A DNA stretch of 64,000 nucleotides, taken from contig OZ244796.1 in the NCBI GenBank assembly GCA_965219965.1, forward strand, positions 806,001 through 870,000, read 5' to 3'. Shown here one piece after another: positions 52,626 through 60,422 of this stretch. The stretch is from G965219965 sp965219965. GTDB taxonomy: Bacteria > Pseudomonadota > Alphaproteobacteria > RS24. A program made the position numbers and the translations under genes. The first letter of the stretch is position 1, and every line of letters starts with the position of its first letter. The notes under the pieces were generated by a model. It searched no databases. It had not been told where the DNA came from and saw only the letters and a list, made by a program, of their open reading frames with translations.

Positions 52626-55325
52626 TCACGCATTAAGTAGCGCGGCTTTAACCACGTCCAGCGCGTCATGCGCCATATGGCCTGCCGTCCCGCCCGCTTG
52701 GGCAAAATCAGCCCGTCCACCGCCGCCTTTGCCGCCGAGTTTTTCTGCGCCCAGCCGCACTAAAGCCACCGCATCGTGCTGGCTGGTTAAATCATCCGTC
52801 ACACCTACGGCAATGCCAGCCTTGCCGCCATCCACCGCGATGAATGCCACCACGCCGGAGCCGATTTTTGCTTTGCTTTCATCAATCAGCCCGCGCAATT
52901 CTTTGGGCGGAATACCTTGCAACACGCGACCAATAAATTTTGTGCCATTAATATCTTCTACCGCCCCATGAGCCGCGCCCGCATTTTCTACACCCGACGC
53001 GCCCGCACCCAAAGCGAGGGCTTTTTTTGCTTCAGCCAATTCTTTTTCCAGCCGTTTTTTATCATCTATTAAACGGGAGACGCGGTCGGGCAAATCGGCA
53101 ATTTGGGTTTTCAACATATCGGCCATTTGCTTGGCGGTTTGTTCTTGCGCGTGCAAATAATGCCGCGCACCGTCAGCCGTCATCGCTTCAATGCGGCGCA
53201 CACCAGAAGCCACTGCGCTTTCGGCAATAATTTTGAACAAAGCAATATCGCCCAGCCGCGTAACATGGGTGCCGCCGCATAATTCCACCGAAAAATAATC
53301 ACCCGTTTCAGAGCCATTCGCGCTATTGGGCTTGTCATCTGCCCCACCCATAGACAGCACGCGCACTTCGTCACCATATTTTTCCCCGAATAAAGCCAAA
53401 GCTCCGGCCTGCATAGCCTCATCAGGTGTCATCAGCCTGATGGTCACGCGATTATTTTCACGGATAACGCCATTCACAATATCTTCCACCTCGCCAATTT
53501 GCGCTTGCGTCAGGGCTTTGGGGTGGCTGAAGTCAAAACGCAAAGCCGCATCTGTCACCAGCGAACCTTTTTGCGTAACATGTTTGCCCAGCACACGGCG
53601 CAAAGCTTCATGCAATAAATGCGTGGCCGAATGATTGGCGCGGATATTATCACGCCGCCCCGCATCAACGCTTAAATGCACTTGCTCGCCCACAGCCAGC
53701 GTGCCTTTTTTCAGCGTGCCAATATGCACATGCATATCGCCAAGTTTTTTTTGCGTGTCGCTAATATGCAGTTCAACGCCTTGTTCATTTTTCATGGTGC
53801 CGCTATCGCCAATTTGTCCGCCGCTTTCGGCATAAAAAGGCGTTTGGTTCACCAGCACCATGGCCGCGTCTCCCTTGTTTGCCTTTTGCACTGATTTACC
53901 ATCCACCACCAGCGCGGTGATAACGGCTTGAGCCTCTACGCTTTGATAGCCGACAAATTCGCTCGCGCCTATATCATTGCGTAGCTCAAACCAAATTTTC
54001 TCGGTCGCCGCTTCGCCTGAGCCAGCCCAATTTGCACGCGCTTCTTTGCGCTGGGCGGTCATGGCGGCGTCAAAGCCTGCCACATCCACTTCCAATTTGC
54101 GCTCGCGCAAAGCATCTTGGGTTAAGTCAAGCGGAAAGCCGTAAGTGTCGTAAAGTTTGAACGCGACATCGCCCGATAATTTTTTGCCTTTCAGCTTGGC
54201 GATTTCATCTTCCAGCAATTTCAAACCACGCGACAATGTTTCGCGGAAACGTTCTTCCTCATGGCGTAGGGTTTCAACAATCAGCGCATCGGCGCGTTCC
54301 AATTCTGGATAGGCGGCGGCCATTTGCGTTTTCAGTGCGGGGACGAGTTGCCATAAAAGCGGCTCTTTCGTGCCGAGTAAACGGGCATGGCGCATGGCGC
54401 GGCGCATAATACGGCGCAGCACATAGCCGCGCCCTTCATTGGAAGGCAGCACGCCATCGGCAATGAGAAAAGCTGAGGTGCGTAAATGGTCGGCAATGAC
54501 GCGGTGGCTGTTGCGATGCGCCCCATCAATCGCCGCGCCCGAATGGGTCGCCGAACTTTCAATCAGATGATAAATTAAATCCGTATCATAATTATCATGC
54601 TTGCCTTGCAGCACCGCGCCAATGCGCTCCAGCCCCATGCCCGTATCAATGCTGGGCTTGGGCAAATCTGTGCGCGTGCCATCGCCATGTTGTTCAAATT
54701 GCATGAACACCAAATTCCAAATTTCAATAAAACGGTCGCCATCTTGCGCGGCACTGCCCGGCGGGCCACCTGCAACCGCTTCGCCGTGGTCGTAAAAAAC
54801 TTCTGAGCAAGGTCCGCATGGACCCGTTTCGCCCATGGACCAAAAATTATCTGCGCCTGCAATGGGAATGATTTTGTCATCACTCAGCCCTGCAATTTTG
54901 CGCCATAATTTTCCCGCCTCTTCATCTTCGGCGTAAATGGTTACGAGCAATTTTTCTGGCGGGAGTTTTAATTCTTTGGTTAAAAATTCCCACGCATAAT
55001 AAATGGCTTCTTCTTTGAAATAATCGCCGAAAGAAAAATTGCCGAGCATTTCAAAAAATGTGTGATGGCGGGCGGTGTAGCCGACATTATCTAAATCATT
55101 ATGCTTGCCGCCGGCGCGGACGCATTTTTGCGAAGTGGCGGCGCGGTCTGCGGGTGGGGTTTCTTGGCCGGTGAAATAATTTTTGAATGGCACCATGCCC
55201 GCATTGGTGAAAAGCAAGGTTGGGTCGTTTAATGGCACAAGCGGGCTAGACGCAAGAATGGTGTGATTTTGCGCGGCAAAATATTCCAAAAAAGCAGTGC
55301 GGATATCAGCCAGACCCGTGGACAT
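52626..55325 (-). CDS. alaS: Alanyl-tRNA synthetase
   Basis: 899 residues, full length. Class II catalytic core (TLLFTNAGMVPFKNYF, TARHHTFFEMLGNFSFGDYF, DTGMGLERI), editing domain with the zinc-binding HSATHLLHEALR and CGGTHVTRLGDI, and the C-Ala domain. AAGGAG precedes the start, and a large potential stem closes just upstream. Confidence 0.97.
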   Translation of the reverse strand: MSTGLADIRTAFLEYFAAQNHTILASSPLVPLNDPTLLFTNAGMVPFKNYFTGQETPPADRAATSQKCVRAGGKHNDLDNVGYTARHHTFFEMLGNFSFGDYFKEEAIYYAWEFLTKELKLPPEKLLVTIYAEDEEAGKLWRKIAGLSDDKIIPIAGADNFWSMGETGPCGPCSEVFYDHGEAVAGGPPGSAAQDGDRFIEIWNLVFMQFEQHGDGTRTDLPKPSIDTGMGLERIGAVLQGKHDNYDTDLIYHLIESSATHSGAAIDGAHRNSHRVIADHLRTSAFLIADGVLPSNEGRGYVLRRIMRRAMRHARLLGTKEPLLWQLVPALKTQMAAAYPELERADALIVETLRHEEERFRETLSRGLKLLEDEIAKLKGKKLSGDVAFKLYDTYGFPLDLTQDALRERKLEVDVAGFDAAMTAQRKEARANWAGSGEAATEKIWFELRNDIGASEFVGYQSVEAQAVITALVVDGKSVQKANKGDAAMVLVNQTPFYAESGGQIGDSGTMKNEQGVELHISDTQKKLGDMHVHIGTLKKGTLAVGEQVHLSVDAGRRDNIRANHSATHLLHEALRRVLGKHVTQKGSLVTDAALRFDFSHPKALTQAQIGEVEDIVNGVIRENNRVTIRLMTPDEAMQAGALALFGEKYGDEVRVLSMGGADDKPNSANGSETGDYFSVELCGGTHVTRLGDIALFKIIAESAVASGVRRIEAMTADGARHYLHAQEQTAKQMADMLKTQIADLPDRVSRLIDDKKRLEKELAEAKKALALGAGASGVENAGAAHGAVEDINGTKFIGRVLQGIPPKELRGLIDESKAKIGSGVVAFIAVDGGKAGIAVGVTDDLTSQHDAVALVRLGAEKLGGKGGGGRADFAQAGGTAGHMAHDALDVVKAALLNA

Positions 55326-55344
55326 AAATTTTCTCCTTAACTCA

Positions 55345-55448
55345 CGCTTTTACAGCCCCGTCGCCCGCCTGCCAAGACCTCAGTTGCTTGGCGGACTTCG
55401 GCAAAGCGGCGCGGCGGGGGGCAAGCGGTGCAAAAGCGTGTAAAAGCG
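55345..55448 (-). ncRNA. Structured leader region upstream of alaS (candidate)
   Basis: Minus-strand RNA between the recA terminator and alaS. A perfect 10-base inverted repeat (CGCTTTTACA at 55439-55448 with TGTAAAAGCG at 55345-55354) closes about 84 bases. Inside lies GCCAAG (55387-55392 on the minus strand) pairing with CTTGGC (55371-55376). The 3' arm ends only a few bases from the alaS AAGGAG. No T-box consensus is present. AlaS is known to regulate its own gene in E. coli at the DNA level; here an RNA switch is possible but unproven. Confidence 0.4.
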
Positions 55449-55461
55449 CGAGAACCCGCGC

Positions 55462-55485
55462 AAAACAAACCCCGCTAAAGCGGGG
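55462..55485 (-). terminator. Rho-independent terminator of recA
   Basis: Minus strand CCCCGC-TTTA-GCGGGG followed by TTTGTTTT, 44 bases past the recA stop. Strong stem and T-rich tail; it separates recA from the alaS leader. Confidence 0.85.
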
Positions 55486-55528
55486 CTTGTCTCAACCACC
55501 AGAGGGTCAGGAGAAAATCAATGCGGAA

Positions 55529-56653
55529 TTAGCTCGCCGCTTTTTCTGGCGCGGCTTCAGCGGCGGCGGCACCATCAGCATCAGCATCACCATCGGCTTC
55601 ATAATCATCGCCCGCTTTCAGGGGTTCAACCTCTTCAACCAGCCCAGCATCGGCGCGGATTTTTTCCTCAATTTCCGCCGCTATTTCGGCATTTTCCTTG
55701 AGGAAGGTGCGGACATTTTCCTTGCCCTGCCCGATGCGTTGGCCGCCATAGCTATACCAGCTGCCGGATTTTTCAATAATCTCGGCTTTCACGCCCAAAT
55801 CAATCAGTTCGCCCATTTTGGAAATGCCTTCGCCATAGAGAATGTCAAATTCCACCACGCGGAAGGGCGGCGCGGTTTTATTTTTTACCACTTTGACGCG
55901 GGTTTGATTGCCAATCACTTCGTCGCGGTCTTTAATCGCCCCGATGCGGCGAATATCCAGCCGCACGGATGAGTAGAATTTCAGCGCATTGCCGCCAGTG
56001 GTGGTTTCGGGCGAGCCGAACATCACGCCAATTTTCATCCGAATTTGGTTGATAAACACCACCATTGTGTTGGATTTCGCAATGCTCGCTGTCAGCTTCC
56101 GCAAGGCTTGGCTCATCAGCCGCGCTTGCAGACCGGGCAGGCTGTCGCCCATATCGCCTTCTAGCTCAGCGCGGGGAGTCAGGGCGGCGACTGAGTCAAT
56201 CACCAGCACATCCACCGCGCCTGAACGCACCAGCGTGTCGGCAATTTCCAGTGCCTGTTCGCCATTATCGGGTTGTGAAATCAACAGCTCGCCGACATCC
56301 ACGCCCAGCTTGGTGGCATATTGCGGGTCCAGCGCGTGTTCGGCGTCCACAAAGGCACACACGCCGCCGATTTTTTGCGCTTCGGCGACCGTATGCAGAG
56401 CCAGCGTTGTTTTGCCCGAACTTTCAGGCCCGTAAATTTCAACAATGCGCCCTTTTGGCAGGCCGCCAATGCCCAGCGCGATATCCAGCCCCAGCGAGCC
56501 GCTAGAAATAGCCTCAATATCAACGATTTGGCCGTCGCTCAGTTTCATCACCGAGCCTTTGCCATAACTGCGTTCAATTTGGTTCAGGGCTGCTTCCAGC
56601 GCTTTTTTCTTATCCCCGTTCCCGTTCATTAGATTCACCAGATTATCGGACAT
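55529..56653 (-). CDS. recA: Recombinase RecA
   Basis: 374 residues from the second of two adjacent ATGs (56653), best spaced from AGGGAG. Walker A GPESSGKTTL, Walker B region VDVLVIDSVAAL, loop L2 FINQIRMKIGVMFG and ALKFYSSVRLDIRR are intact. C terminus is acidic and Ala-rich. Drives homologous recombination and LexA cleavage. Adjacent to the accessory cassette on its right. Confidence 0.98.
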   Translation of the reverse strand: MSDNLVNLMNGNGDKKKALEAALNQIERSYGKGSVMKLSDGQIVDIEAISSGSLGLDIALGIGGLPKGRIVEIYGPESSGKTTLALHTVAEAQKIGGVCAFVDAEHALDPQYATKLGVDVGELLISQPDNGEQALEIADTLVRSGAVDVLVIDSVAALTPRAELEGDMGDSLPGLQARLMSQALRKLTASIAKSNTMVVFINQIRMKIGVMFGSPETTTGGNALKFYSSVRLDIRRIGAIKDRDEVIGNQTRVKVVKNKTAPPFRVVEFDILYGEGISKMGELIDLGVKAEIIEKSGSWYSYGGQRIGQGKENVRTFLKENAEIAAEIEEKIRADAGLVEEVEPLKAGDDYEADGDADADGAAAAEAAPEKAAS

Positions 56654-56701
56654 CATTGTCTCCCTTATTTCACAGCCGCTTCGCTACGGCAAGATGAATA
56701 T

Positions 56702-56729
56702 ACTGTACCCCATTTGTTCTATTTGTCAA
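56702..56729 (-). promoter_or_regulatory. recA promoter with near-consensus LexA site
   Basis: Minus strand: TTGACA (56724-56729), 16-base spacer, TACAGT (56702-56707). Read on the plus strand, GTAC-N7-GTTC lies at 56705-56719, one base off the alphaproteobacterial LexA consensus GTTC-N7-GTTC and inside the promoter spacer, where a repressor would block RNA polymerase. Confidence 0.55.
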
Positions 56730-56762
56730 CAAAAAATAACCTATTGTTTTATATGGGTTTTT

Positions 56763-56898
56763 GGGGACGTGTTCACATTTCACCCCTGCTTGTAGTGCAT
56801 AAAACGACTCGGCGCAACAGAAGCACCCGCCCCGATTCGCCCGATTCGGCGGCGGGTGATGTGGGATTTTTGTGCTTAGGGTCTTGACGCACGTCCCC
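56763..56898. repeat. 136-bp element bounded by 9-bp inverted repeats
   Basis: GGGGACGTG (56763-56771) and CACGTCCCC (56890-56898) are perfect inverted repeats bounding a non-coding segment. Inside is a strong hairpin CACCCGCC/GGCGGGTG (56823-56857 region) with two GATTCG units in its loop. A compositionally similar GATTCG-containing hairpin occurs at about 61090-61140, at the far side of the accessory region. Could be a small non-autonomous mobile element or REP-like remnant marking the cassette edge; no transposase is present. Confidence 0.4.
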
Positions 56899-56935
56899 CT
56901 GCTCCCCATCTCTTATTAGAGGTGTAATTATAATT

Positions 56936-58111
56936 ATGGAAATTGAAGAATATTCTAGGCAGGCGGCCAAAACGATTCAACAAAACACCGAGCGTAAATC
57001 AGAAAAGATTTTTTTGATGGGTCTACTTGGTGAAATTGGTGAAATAGCGACTGCAATAAAAAAGGCTACGCAAGACGAAGCGGCGACAAATTCAAAACAC
57101 TCTAAAAAGCGTGTTAAAGAAAGGGTTGAAGAAGAACTTGGTGATGCCCTTTGGTATATCAATGCTCTTGCAAATCAATATAGTCATACATTAGAGAAAG
57201 TATTTAACCAGAGCTTATTAGCTGTATTTGAAAAATCGGAATCTTGCGAACCGCCAACAGTAACAACCATTGAAGATTACCAAGAAAAGGTTGAGGCAAA
57301 GCTCGCAGAGGAAAAAGAGGAAACCAAAACAATTTATAAAGTTTTCTCTGGATTGTGCGAGAATTTTTCAGAAATTAAGAATCCTAAAGAAGCAATTAAA
57401 CCACTCAGCGACATTTTATCTTACTGTGCTTTTGCTGTAAGAATCTATTCTCTAAATCTTTCCAATGTGGCGCAAAAAAATATTGATAAAATAACTAATT
57501 TATATGATGTAACATCAGATGATAATTATGAATCCCTTGATGAGGGTTTTCCAAAGGACGAGCAGTTTCCAAAGAAAATAGAATTTGTTTTTTATGATCA
57601 TGAAAAATCTATAAAAATTTATGTCAATAAAGTGATTATTGGCGATAAGCTTACAGATAATTCTTCTGAGGAAGACGGATATCGTTACCACGATGTTTTC
57701 CACATAGCTAACATGGCTATTCTGGGCTGGTCACCAGTTATGCGAGGAATGCTTAAAAGAAAGAGAAAATCTGACCCAAAAACTGATGAAAATGAAGATG
57801 GCGCCCGAGCGGCCATTCTGGAAGAAGCTATCGTTGCCTATGTATTCCAATATGCCAAAGATAATAATTTCTTTTCTAATGAAGAGGAAGTTGAAGCACC
57901 AATCCTTAGCACAATACAAAGCTTGACAAAAAATTTAGAGGTCTCAAAACGCCGTGCAGCAGATTGGCGGAAGGCGATAAAGCAAGGATTTGAATGTTTC
58001 AAAGGATTACAAGGCAATAAGGGAGGTGTCATAGTGGCCGACCTGACAGAAAAGAAAATCACCTATGCGAGAAACGCCGAGGATAGTGATATATTAGAGG
58101 GGAATTTATGA
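56936..58111 (+). CDS. MazG-fold nucleotide pyrophosphohydrolase with MazG_C-type C-terminal domain
   Basis: 391 residues. The N-terminal domain has the all-alpha MazG metal-binding pattern E33-x-x-E36 (LLGEIGE) and E67-x-x-D70 (EELGDALW), which hydrolyses NTPs to NMPs and pyrophosphate in this superfamily. A central helical segment (about 130-195) could be a second degenerate MazG-like unit. The C-terminal part has YRYHDVFHIANMAILGWSPV, RKRKSDP and an ILEEAIVAYVF helix, matching the MazG_C domain found in conflict-type MazG proteins; H252, H256 and E296/E297 may form another site. A+T-rich codon use differs from flanking recA. ATGA overlap with the next gene. A role in nucleotide-based immunity is inference. 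Confidence 0.8.
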   Translation: MEIEEYSRQAAKTIQQNTERKSEKIFLMGLLGEIGEIATAIKKATQDEAATNSKHSKKRVKERVEEELGDALWYINALANQYSHTLEKVFNQSLLAVFEKSESCEPPTVTTIEDYQEKVEAKLAEEKEETKTIYKVFSGLCENFSEIKNPKEAIKPLSDILSYCAFAVRIYSLNLSNVAQKNIDKITNLYDVTSDDNYESLDEGFPKDEQFPKKIEFVFYDHEKSIKIYVNKVIIGDKLTDNSSEEDGYRYHDVFHIANMAILGWSPVMRGMLKRKRKSDPKTDENEDGARAAILEEAIVAYVFQYAKDNNFFSNEEEVEAPILSTIQSLTKNLEVSKRRAADWRKAIKQGFECFKGLQGNKGGVIVADLTEKKITYARNAEDSDILEGNL

Positions 58112-58722
58112 GAGCTTGGATATTTTTAACAAATCTAACCACATGTGAGATTGCAATCATTTTGATTGCCATAGTGGTATGCGGTTTTTTGTTTTGGCTA
58201 TTCATTAAGCGATGGTCTGATGAGACCGAATTCAATCTAAACCTACTCGGTATCGTTAGATTAAAGATACGCAACACCTCAGAAACTTATCAAATCGCCC
58301 ATAAGACATGGGTGGAAATGATGACACGAAAAGTGTCCCTGCCATTTAATGAAGAGCATGATGTAATTTTAGAAGTCTATGATTCTTGGTTTCAGATGTT
58401 TTCTGAAACACGCAATCTAATTGGTGAAATATCAGCAAAACGCCTCAAAAAAGATAGTGATACAAAAAAATTAATTGATATTCTGATAAAGCTATTGAAT
58501 TTAGGGATGCGCCCCCACCTAACAAAATGGCAAGCTAGATTGCGGCATTGGACTGAAGAAAATAGAGAAAAACATTTAGGCTCAACGCCACAGGAAATTC
58601 AAAAGAAATTCCCTGAATATGACGAACTCATAAAAGACTTAAAGAAAACAAATGAATTGCTGGTTGATTTTTCTAATCAACTTCGTGAATTTTTAGGATA
58701 CCAATCAGACGGAAAGCCGTGA
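58108..58722 (+). CDS. One-pass membrane protein with helical cytosolic domain (putative effector)
   Basis: 204 residues. One membrane span at about residues 12-34 (IAIILIAIVVCGFLFWLF) followed by a positively charged KRW, so the roughly 170-residue helical domain should face the cytosol. That domain is rich in Lys, Glu and aromatic residues with segments YDSWFQMFSETRNLIGEIS and LTKWQARLRHWTEE. No enzyme motif seen. Translationally coupled to the MazG gene. Its last 46 bases overlap the 3' end of the convergent Nmad2-like gene. Could be a membrane-damaging or anchoring effector; function unknown. Confidence 0.6.
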   Translation: MRAWIFLTNLTTCEIAIILIAIVVCGFLFWLFIKRWSDETEFNLNLLGIVRLKIRNTSETYQIAHKTWVEMMTRKVSLPFNEEHDVILEVYDSWFQMFSETRNLIGEISAKRLKKDSDTKKLIDILIKLLNLGMRPHLTKWQARLRHWTEENREKHLGSTPQEIQKKFPEYDELIKDLKKTNELLVDFSNQLREFLGYQSDGKP

Positions 58723-59279
58723 ATTCCCTTAGGCATAGAATTGAACCAGCTCTCTAGCTCTGTTTTTTCTTCATCTAAAAATTTTTTTCTGTAGCCCTGC
58801 CATTTTTGTATACAGAAGGACAGGTCATCTGGAATCTCATAACCAGAACGTCCAAAATAAACAAAATCTTCAGAAATTAGAACATTTTGTGTTGTCCCAG
58901 TATCGCGCTTTAAGTGTTTTTCATGGCGCGAACCATCAAGCTCCGAATGCCTTGAATCAGCCTGTTGCCAATCTTGGCCATCATGATAATAGATATTATC
59001 GCCATATATTATCTTTTTGCTACTTCTGAGGTTAGGCTTTTTATTTTGGAATCGTGAATCTGTCCAATATGAATTAAAGTCTGAAACTTCAGTAACTTTC
59101 ATCATATATAACAATTTTGCGGGCTTACCCCCTGCACGACTTGTTGTTCCTATAACCAAATCACCAGCCTTAGCACTTTTACGGATTCCTGGCTTGCAAC
59201 AAGCTAAAGTGCAATGGCCATGAAAGGGATTAGGTGCAAATCCAATATCATATCTAACGACGTATGAAAAAATATTCAT
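58677..59279 (-). CDS. Nmad2-like (nucleotide modification associated domain 2) protein
   Basis: 200 residues, start at ATG 59279 just after the TIR stop; an earlier in-frame codon overlaps the TIR gene. The N terminus MNIFSYVVRYDIGFAPNPFH then GHCTLACCKPGIRKSAK and AGDLVIGTTS is the pattern I associate with the Nmad2 family, predicted from genome context to act with nucleotide-modifying or conflict systems. FVYFGRSGYEIPDDL is in the C-terminal half. Two cysteines follow a His (GHCTLACCKP), possibly metal-binding. No biochemical function is established. Confidence 0.65.
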   Translation of the reverse strand: MNIFSYVVRYDIGFAPNPFHGHCTLACCKPGIRKSAKAGDLVIGTTSRAGGKPAKLLYMMKVTEVSDFNSYWTDSRFQNKKPNLRSSKKIIYGDNIYYHDGQDWQQADSRHSELDGSRHEKHLKRDTGTTQNVLISEDFVYFGRSGYEIPDDLSFCIQKWQGYRKKFLDEEKTELESWFNSMPKGIHGFPSDWYPKNSRS

Positions 59280-59287
59280 GCGTAACG

Positions 59288-59764
59288 CTACCTTGAGCAA
59301 CTCGCGGGACGTATAGGCATGTAAGGACGGGGATTCCCATTCTCTTCTTCGTTAAAGTTCTCACCTTCAATCGCTTTAATTATTTTGTCCCCATCCCAAG
59401 CAACTAAAGAATCGTAACAGTCTTTCAAAGCATCTGGTAATTCGCACCCCTTAGCTCCATTTCCCCAAACGCCAACTATGCGTTTTTCCTTTTGAGCGGC
59501 ATATTCAATTTCCCAATTAACATATTGGCTCCCTTTCGTCTCTGGGGAAACGATAACCACAAGCACAGATGATGCGTTTATTCGGGGAGCTAGTATTTCT
59601 CTTTTTATGTACTCCTCATTCTGTGCATTATTCGGCTTATCTGCTGTGATTGAATAGTCACGAATAGTGTAATCCCTATTTGAGAGATTGGCTTTCAATT
59701 TTCCAACATCATCGTCATCTTTGTGAACATGGCTCACAAACACATTTCTATCAATTTCAGACAT
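59288..59764 (-). CDS. TIR-like protein of the ThsB (DUF1863) type
   Basis: 158 residues from ATG 59764 behind AAAGGAGGG. Box 1 NVFVSHVHKDDDDV, a central helix EEYIKREILAPRINASS, strand VLVVIVSPET, and YVNWEIEYA with the candidate catalytic Glu85 are those of TIR-like ThsB proteins, which make NAD-derived signals in Thoeris defence. The C-terminal 35 residues are Glu/Asn/Pro-rich. No ThsA (SIR2-SLOG or TM-macro) is nearby. The Nmad2-like gene follows by eight bases. Carries its own promoter and candidate operator. Confidence 0.78.
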   Translation of the reverse strand: MSEIDRNVFVSHVHKDDDDVGKLKANLSNRDYTIRDYSITADKPNNAQNEEYIKREILAPRINASSVLVVIVSPETKGSQYVNWEIEYAAQKEKRIVGVWGNGAKGCELPDALKDCYDSLVAWDGDKIIKAIEGENFNEEENGNPRPYMPIRPASCSR

Positions 59765-59784
59765 CACTGCCCTCCTTTGAAATC

Positions 59785-59851
59785 TACCGAATCACAAACC
59801 ATCGGTAATTTATACAAAAAACAATATGGGAACGGTGATAGGCCGTGTCAA
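59785..59851 (-). promoter_or_regulatory. Promoter and candidate operator of the TIR-Nmad2 pair
   Basis: Minus strand: perfect TTGACA (59846-59851), 17-base spacer, CATATT (59823-59828). Between the promoter and the TIR ribosome site lies an interrupted palindrome TACCGA-N11-TCGGTA (59785-59807), which could bind a repressor. The promoter is supported by spacing; the operator is a guess. Confidence 0.45.
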
Positions 59852-59870
59852 GGGGTAGCGACTAACCCCC

Positions 59871-60422
59871 TCACTCGCACCAAGATTGGCGTTTTTCGTG
59901 GCCATTATAAAAACGCGCATGGCCGCCATTGACCAACATCAGCGCGATATTTTGAAACGCTTTCGTATAAACATCGGCCACCACACGGTTGCCATATTTA
60001 TCAAACCGCACATTGTGCAAAATCACGCCTTTGGCAATCAGCCCCTGCAGTGCTTTTTTGGCCGCCTGCCCTTTGGCTTTTTCGGCGGCGCATTTGGCGG
60101 TGCGGATTTCGGGCGTATCAATGCCGGCAATGCGGACATTTGTTTCCACCGAATGTTTCAGCCAGATTTTCGCCACCGCCTGAAATGTGTCGCCATCATG
60201 AGCTTTGCGCGTTTCGGCGTGATACCAAATCGCCTCGCCCGCATAGCGTTGCAAATAATAATCGGCCACGGCTTGCGAATGGTGGCAGTGAAGCGGCTCG
60301 TTTTTGCCCGTATGGCAGCCATCATCATTTAGCCCGCCGCCATGGGCGGCCAATTTTTGCGGCGCGAGCAGAAGCAAAAGCAAAAACGCCCCGCACCTGC
60401 CCGCCCTGCTGTGCCTAATCAT
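59871..60422 (-). CDS. Secreted thermonuclease-family protein with YHYH-like segment
   Basis: 183 residues from ATG 60422, which overlaps the dksA stop by eight bases. A signal peptide (hydrophobic LLLLLLAP, cut near AAHG) is followed by HGGGLNDDGCHTGKNEPLHCH, a short YHYH-type metal-binding motif, then a staphylococcal-nuclease fold: KAHDGDTFQA, IAGIDTPEIRTAKC, DKYGNRVVADVY and NGGHARFYNGH with the catalytic Arg/Glu set. Likely an exported nuclease. Coupled to dksA, so probably ordinary chromosome content and not part of the cassette. Confidence 0.88.
   Translation of the reverse strand: MIRHSRAGRCGAFLLLLLLAPQKLAAHGGGLNDDGCHTGKNEPLHCHHSQAVADYYLQRYAGEAIWYHAETRKAHDGDTFQAVAKIWLKHSVETNVRIAGIDTPEIRTAKCAAEKAKGQAAKKALQGLIAKGVILHNVRFDKYGNRVVADVYTKAFQNIALMLVNGGHARFYNGHEKRQSWCE

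Noticed and set aside
55345..55460. T-box leader for alaS
   Set aside because: No T-box bulge or AGGGTGG-type consensus, and T-boxes are rare in alphaproteobacteria; retained only as an unassigned structured region.
59871..60422. Thermonuclease as a fifth member of the TIR/MazG cassette
   Set aside because: It is translationally coupled to dksA, carries a signal peptide and has G+C-rich codon use like the core genes.
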